Positions 61,556 through 64,000 of a stretch of 64,000 nucleotides of DNA are shown piece after piece. This stretch comes from Dyella japonica A8 (GTDB lineage Bacteria; Pseudomonadota; Gammaproteobacteria; Xanthomonadales; Rhodanobacteraceae): assembly GCF_000725385.1 (NCBI RefSeq), contig NZ_CP008884.1, positions 4,588,001 through 4,652,000 of the forward strand. Reading direction: 5' to 3'. The first letter of the stretch is position 1. Each line of letters starts with the position of its first letter. The notes beneath the pieces were generated by a model, which saw only the letters and a list, made by a program, of their open reading frames with translations, ran no database searches and was not told the origin of the DNA. The translations under genes were made by a program, and so were the position numbers.

Positions 61556-62956
61556 TCATATGGTGCGCGAGTAGCGCGGTGTGTCCAGTGAGCTGCCCAG
61601 ATAAGCGTCGAAACACATCGCCACATTGCGCAGCAACAGCCGGCCCCGCGGGGTGACGCGGATGACATGCGCGTCGAACGTGACGAGGCCGTCCTCGACA
61701 CACGGCGTCAGGCGCTCGAGTTCGGAAGCAAAGATGTCATCGAAGCGGAAGCCATGCCTCAGGCCGAAGCCATGCATATCAATCTCGCCGTGACACATCA
61801 GCTCGCCGATCACCGCGCGCCGCAGCACGTCGTCATTGGTGAGGCGGATGCCACGGCTCACCGGCAGGCGCCCCGCGGCCAGGGCGGCTTCGTAGCCGAC
61901 AAGATCGCGCGCATTCTGGCTGTAGCTGTTGCCAACCCGGCTGATCGAACTCACGCCGAGGCCGACGATGTCACAGTCGCCATGCGTGGAATAGCCCTGG
62001 AAATTGCGTTGCAGCGTGCCCGCCCGCTGCGCGCGGACCAGCTCGTCGCCCGCACGCGCGAAATGATCCATGCCCACATACACATACCCTGCCCCGCACA
62101 GCGTCCGGAAGGCTTCGCCAAACAGCGCCAGGCGCGTGGAGGCGTCCGGCAGTTCGCTGTCGACGATCTGCTGCTGCGCCTTGAACAGATGCGGCAGATG
62201 GGCGTAGCCATACACCGCCACGCGATCGGGCCCCAGCGCGATCACTTCGTCCAGCGTGCGCCGGAAGCCGTCGAGCGTCTGGCGCGGCAGGCCATAGATC
62301 AGGTCCACGCTGACCGACCCGTAGCCCGCATCCCGCGCGCCCTCGATCACCTCGCGCGTCTGCACCACGCTCTGGATGCGGTTGACCGCGACCTGCACCT
62401 CGGGGTCGAAGTCCTGGATGCCCACCGACAGGCGGTTGAAGCCCAGCGCCGCCAGGTCGCGCACGTAGCGGCTGTCCGCGTAACGCGGGTCGATCTCGAT
62501 ACCGTACTCGCGCACGCCGCCGCGACGGTAGGCGAAGCTGTTTTCCAGGGCGGCGACCAGCCTGGCCATGCGCGGTGCGTCCAGGAAGTTCGGCGTGCCA
62601 CCGCCGAGATGGAGCTGCAGCACCGGGCGATCCCGGTTGAACAGCGCGCCAGTCAGCGCGATTTCGCGCAGCAGCACGTCGAGGTAATGATCGGCCCGGG
62701 TGACGTCACGCGTGATGACGCGTGTGCAGCCACAGTAGAAGCACGGGCTGAAGCAGAATGGCACATGCACATAAAGCGACAGCGGCCGGGGCGATGCGGC
62801 TTCGTTGGAGGCCATGACCTGGGCGCGGAACGCCGCCTCGTCAAAGCCCGCATGGAACTGGGGCGCGGTCGGATAGCTCGTGTAGCGGGGCCCGGGCACA
62901 TCGTAACGAGCGATGAGGGCTGGATCGAATTCCGGAACGATGGTGTTCGTGCGCAT
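61556..62956 (-). CDS. hemN: Oxygen-independent coproporphyrinogen III oxidase
   Basis: Radical-SAM enzyme making protoporphyrinogen without oxygen, needed for heme under anaerobic nitrite respiration. The product has 466 residues: the YSYPTAPQFH-like start (YTSYPTAPQFHAGF), the cluster motif C68-x3-C72-x2-C75 plus C77 (FCFSPCFYCGC), LHLGGGTPNFLDAPRM, and the C-terminal HemN domain. No ribosome site precedes the ATG. A TGAC-N4-GTCA palindrome is centred 42.5 bases upstream of the ATG, suggesting an FNR-activated, possibly leaderless, transcript. Confidence 0.95.
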   Translation of the reverse strand: MRTNTIVPEFDPALIARYDVPGPRYTSYPTAPQFHAGFDEAAFRAQVMASNEAASPRPLSLYVHVPFCFSPCFYCGCTRVITRDVTRADHYLDVLLREIALTGALFNRDRPVLQLHLGGGTPNFLDAPRMARLVAALENSFAYRRGGVREYGIEIDPRYADSRYVRDLAALGFNRLSVGIQDFDPEVQVAVNRIQSVVQTREVIEGARDAGYGSVSVDLIYGLPRQTLDGFRRTLDEVIALGPDRVAVYGYAHLPHLFKAQQQIVDSELPDASTRLALFGEAFRTLCGAGYVYVGMDHFARAGDELVRAQRAGTLQRNFQGYSTHGDCDIVGLGVSSISRVGNSYSQNARDLVGYEAALAAGRLPVSRGIRLTNDDVLRRAVIGELMCHGEIDMHGFGLRHGFRFDDIFASELERLTPCVEDGLVTFDAHVIRVTPRGRLLLRNVAMCFDAYLGSSLDTPRYSRTI

Positions 62957-62988
62957 GCGCGGCAGTATCGCCGCGCCGCCGAACGTGA

Positions 62989-63008
62989 GGCCTGACGCCC
63001 GTCAGGCC
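62989..63008 (-). promoter_or_regulatory. FNR-like palindrome upstream of hemN
   Basis: GGCCTGAC, GCCC, GTCAGGCC: a perfect 8-bp inverted repeat containing CTGAC-N4-GTCAG, sharing the TGAC-N4-GTCA core with the nirK box. GATACT lies between it and the hemN ATG at -13 to -8. It could instead be a simple hairpin terminator for the upstream gene on the minus strand. Confidence 0.5.
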
Positions 63009-63076
63009 GATGCGACAATTCGTACGGATCCGCGGCGCATCACGGAAGGATGCCCGCGGATCCGCGGTCGCCTCGC

Positions 63077-64000
63077 TTACCGCTTCAGCGGCGCGATGGT
63101 CTGCTCGATGGACCCGAAGATGGACGCGCCCGAGGCATCCGTCACGTCGATGCGCAGGCTGTCGCCGAACGTCAGGAACGGCGTGGTCGGCTTGCCGTCG
63201 CGCAGGGTTTCCACCGTGCGCTGTTCGGCCAGGCACGACGCACCCTTGCTGGTGTCTTCGTTGGCGATGGTGCCGGAGCCGACGATGGTGCCTGCCGTGA
63301 GCGGACGCGTCTTCGCCGCGTGCGCCACCAGCTGCGCGAAGTTGAACTGCATGTCCACGCCGCACTCGGCCTCGCCGAACCACTGGCCGTTGAGCCAGGT
63401 GCGCATCGGCAGGTGCAGCTTCTCGTCCTGCCACACGTCGCCGAGTTCGTCCGGCGTCACGAACACCGGCGACAGCGCGGAGCGCGGCTTGGACTGCAGG
63501 AAGCCGAAGCCCTTGGCGAGCTCGGCGGGAATCAGGCCACGCAGCGACACGTCGTTGACCAGGCCGATCAGCTGGATGTGCCCCACGGCCTGCGCCGGCG
63601 TCACCGCCATCGGCACGTCGTCGGTGATCACCACCACTTCGGCTTCCAGGTCGATGCCGTAGTCCTCGCTCGGCACCACTACCGGATCGCGCGGGCCAAG
63701 GAAGCCGGCGCTGACCGCCTGGTACATCAGCGGATCGACGTAGAAGGACTCGGGCACCTCGGCGCCACGGGCGCGGCGCACGCGCTCGACGTGCGGCAGG
63801 TAGGCGCTGCCGTCGACGAATTCATAGGCACGCGGCAGCGGCGAAGCAAGCGCATGCATGTCGAGCGCGAACGCACCCTTGGCGGTGCCGGCGTTCAGTT
63901 CTTCATACAGCGCGTTGAGGCGCGGCGCCGTACTCGACCAATCGTCCAGCGCTGCCTGCAGCGTCGACGCGATGCCGGTGGCCTTGACCGCCTGCGTCAG
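63077..64000 (-). CDS. Fumarylacetoacetate-hydrolase-family protein (5' end outside window)
   Basis: At least 308 residues, open to the right edge of the window. FAH-fold features: PLMYQAVSAGFLGPRDP, the metal-site segments IDLEAEVVVITDDVP (E-x-E) and GLVNDVSLRG, LKHLPMRTW-like LHLPMRTWLNG, and GSGTIANEDTSKGASCLAEQ near the end. Probably catalyses C-C bond hydrolysis of an acylpyruvate or fumarylacetoacetate in aromatic degradation, and could follow maiA in tyrosine catabolism. Its stop is 120 bases before the hemN start region on the same strand. The start is not in the window. Confidence 0.88.
   Translation of the reverse strand: MTQAVKATGIASTLQAALDDWSSTAPRLNALYEELNAGTAKGAFALDMHALASPLPRAYEFVDGSAYLPHVERVRRARGAEVPESFYVDPLMYQAVSAGFLGPRDPVVVPSEDYGIDLEAEVVVITDDVPMAVTPAQAVGHIQLIGLVNDVSLRGLIPAELAKGFGFLQSKPRSALSPVFVTPDELGDVWQDEKLHLPMRTWLNGQWFGEAECGVDMQFNFAQLVAHAAKTRPLTAGTIVGSGTIANEDTSKGASCLAEQRTVETLRDGKPTTPFLTFGDSLRIDVTDASGASIFGSIEQTIAPLKR

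Noticed and set aside
1..64000. CRISPR arrays, tRNA, rRNA, transposases or phage genes
   Set aside because: No regularly spaced repeats, cloverleaf-like sequence or integrase/transposase motifs were seen on either strand.

Overview
The window is chromosomal DNA from a high-GC gammaproteobacterium, most likely of the Xanthomonadales / Rhodanobacteraceae group (Dyella, Rhodanobacter or Luteibacter type). The best clue is gene order: an O-antigen/LPS biosynthesis locus sits between etfBA and a cystathionine gamma-synthase gene (metB), followed by rmlBACD and xanBA, which is the classical LPS locus position of Xanthomonas. No IS element, prophage, CRISPR, tRNA or rRNA gene was recognised.

Left part (1-33.7 kb), surface polysaccharide. 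The 3' end of ETF-ubiquinone oxidoreductase is followed by two large multidomain sugar enzymes (a GT2+GT1-like protein and a WbsX-RgpF fusion), a divergent galE, then etfB-etfA. Next comes a visibly more AT-rich stretch (about 8.4-26 kb). It opens with a plus-strand cassette whose three proteins resemble the mycobacterial decaprenyl-phosphate arabinose route (HAD-UbiA fusion, DprE1-like FAD oxidase, DprE2-like SDR). This converges on a minus-strand triplet: FAD oxidoreductase, GtrA, and a large GT-C/YfhO-like membrane protein. A gene-free kilobase follows, then minus-strand O-antigen genes: a sulfotransferase, two coupled GT2 enzymes, UDP-galactopyranose mutase (glf), an unknown protein, a small GT2, and the Wzt/Wzm ABC exporter (Wzt without a carbohydrate-binding tail). 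After metB, the tightly overlapping rmlBACD-xanB operon (dTDP-rhamnose and GDP-mannose) meets xanA at a perfect bidirectional terminator. Together they suggest an ABC-exported O-antigen containing rhamnose, galactofuranose and mannose-derived sugars, with possible arabinofuranose and sulfate decorations.

Middle (33.8-55.2 kb), housekeeping: glmS, cbs, a YdcH-type protein, a two-gene DUF4398-type envelope pair, pilU, maiA, and scattered glycolysis/pentose genes (pgk, tkt, class I fba, pyk, gap). Between them lie a HAD phosphatase, DinB, an outer-membrane beta-barrel, a TonB-C protein, an S9 peptidase, an S1/P1 nuclease and an OsmC protein.

Right part (55.2-63 kb), an anaerobic nitrite-respiration module: azurin, Tpx, an alginate-export-type outer membrane protein, Sco1, NirV, a three-domain NirK with a fused cytochrome c, an FNR regulator with the four cluster cysteines, and HemN. 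Four FNR/ANR-type palindromes (TGAY-N4-RTCA) lie upstream of azurin, the outer-membrane protein, nirK and hemN, each where a class II activator would bind. The window ends inside a fumarylacetoacetate-hydrolase-family gene.
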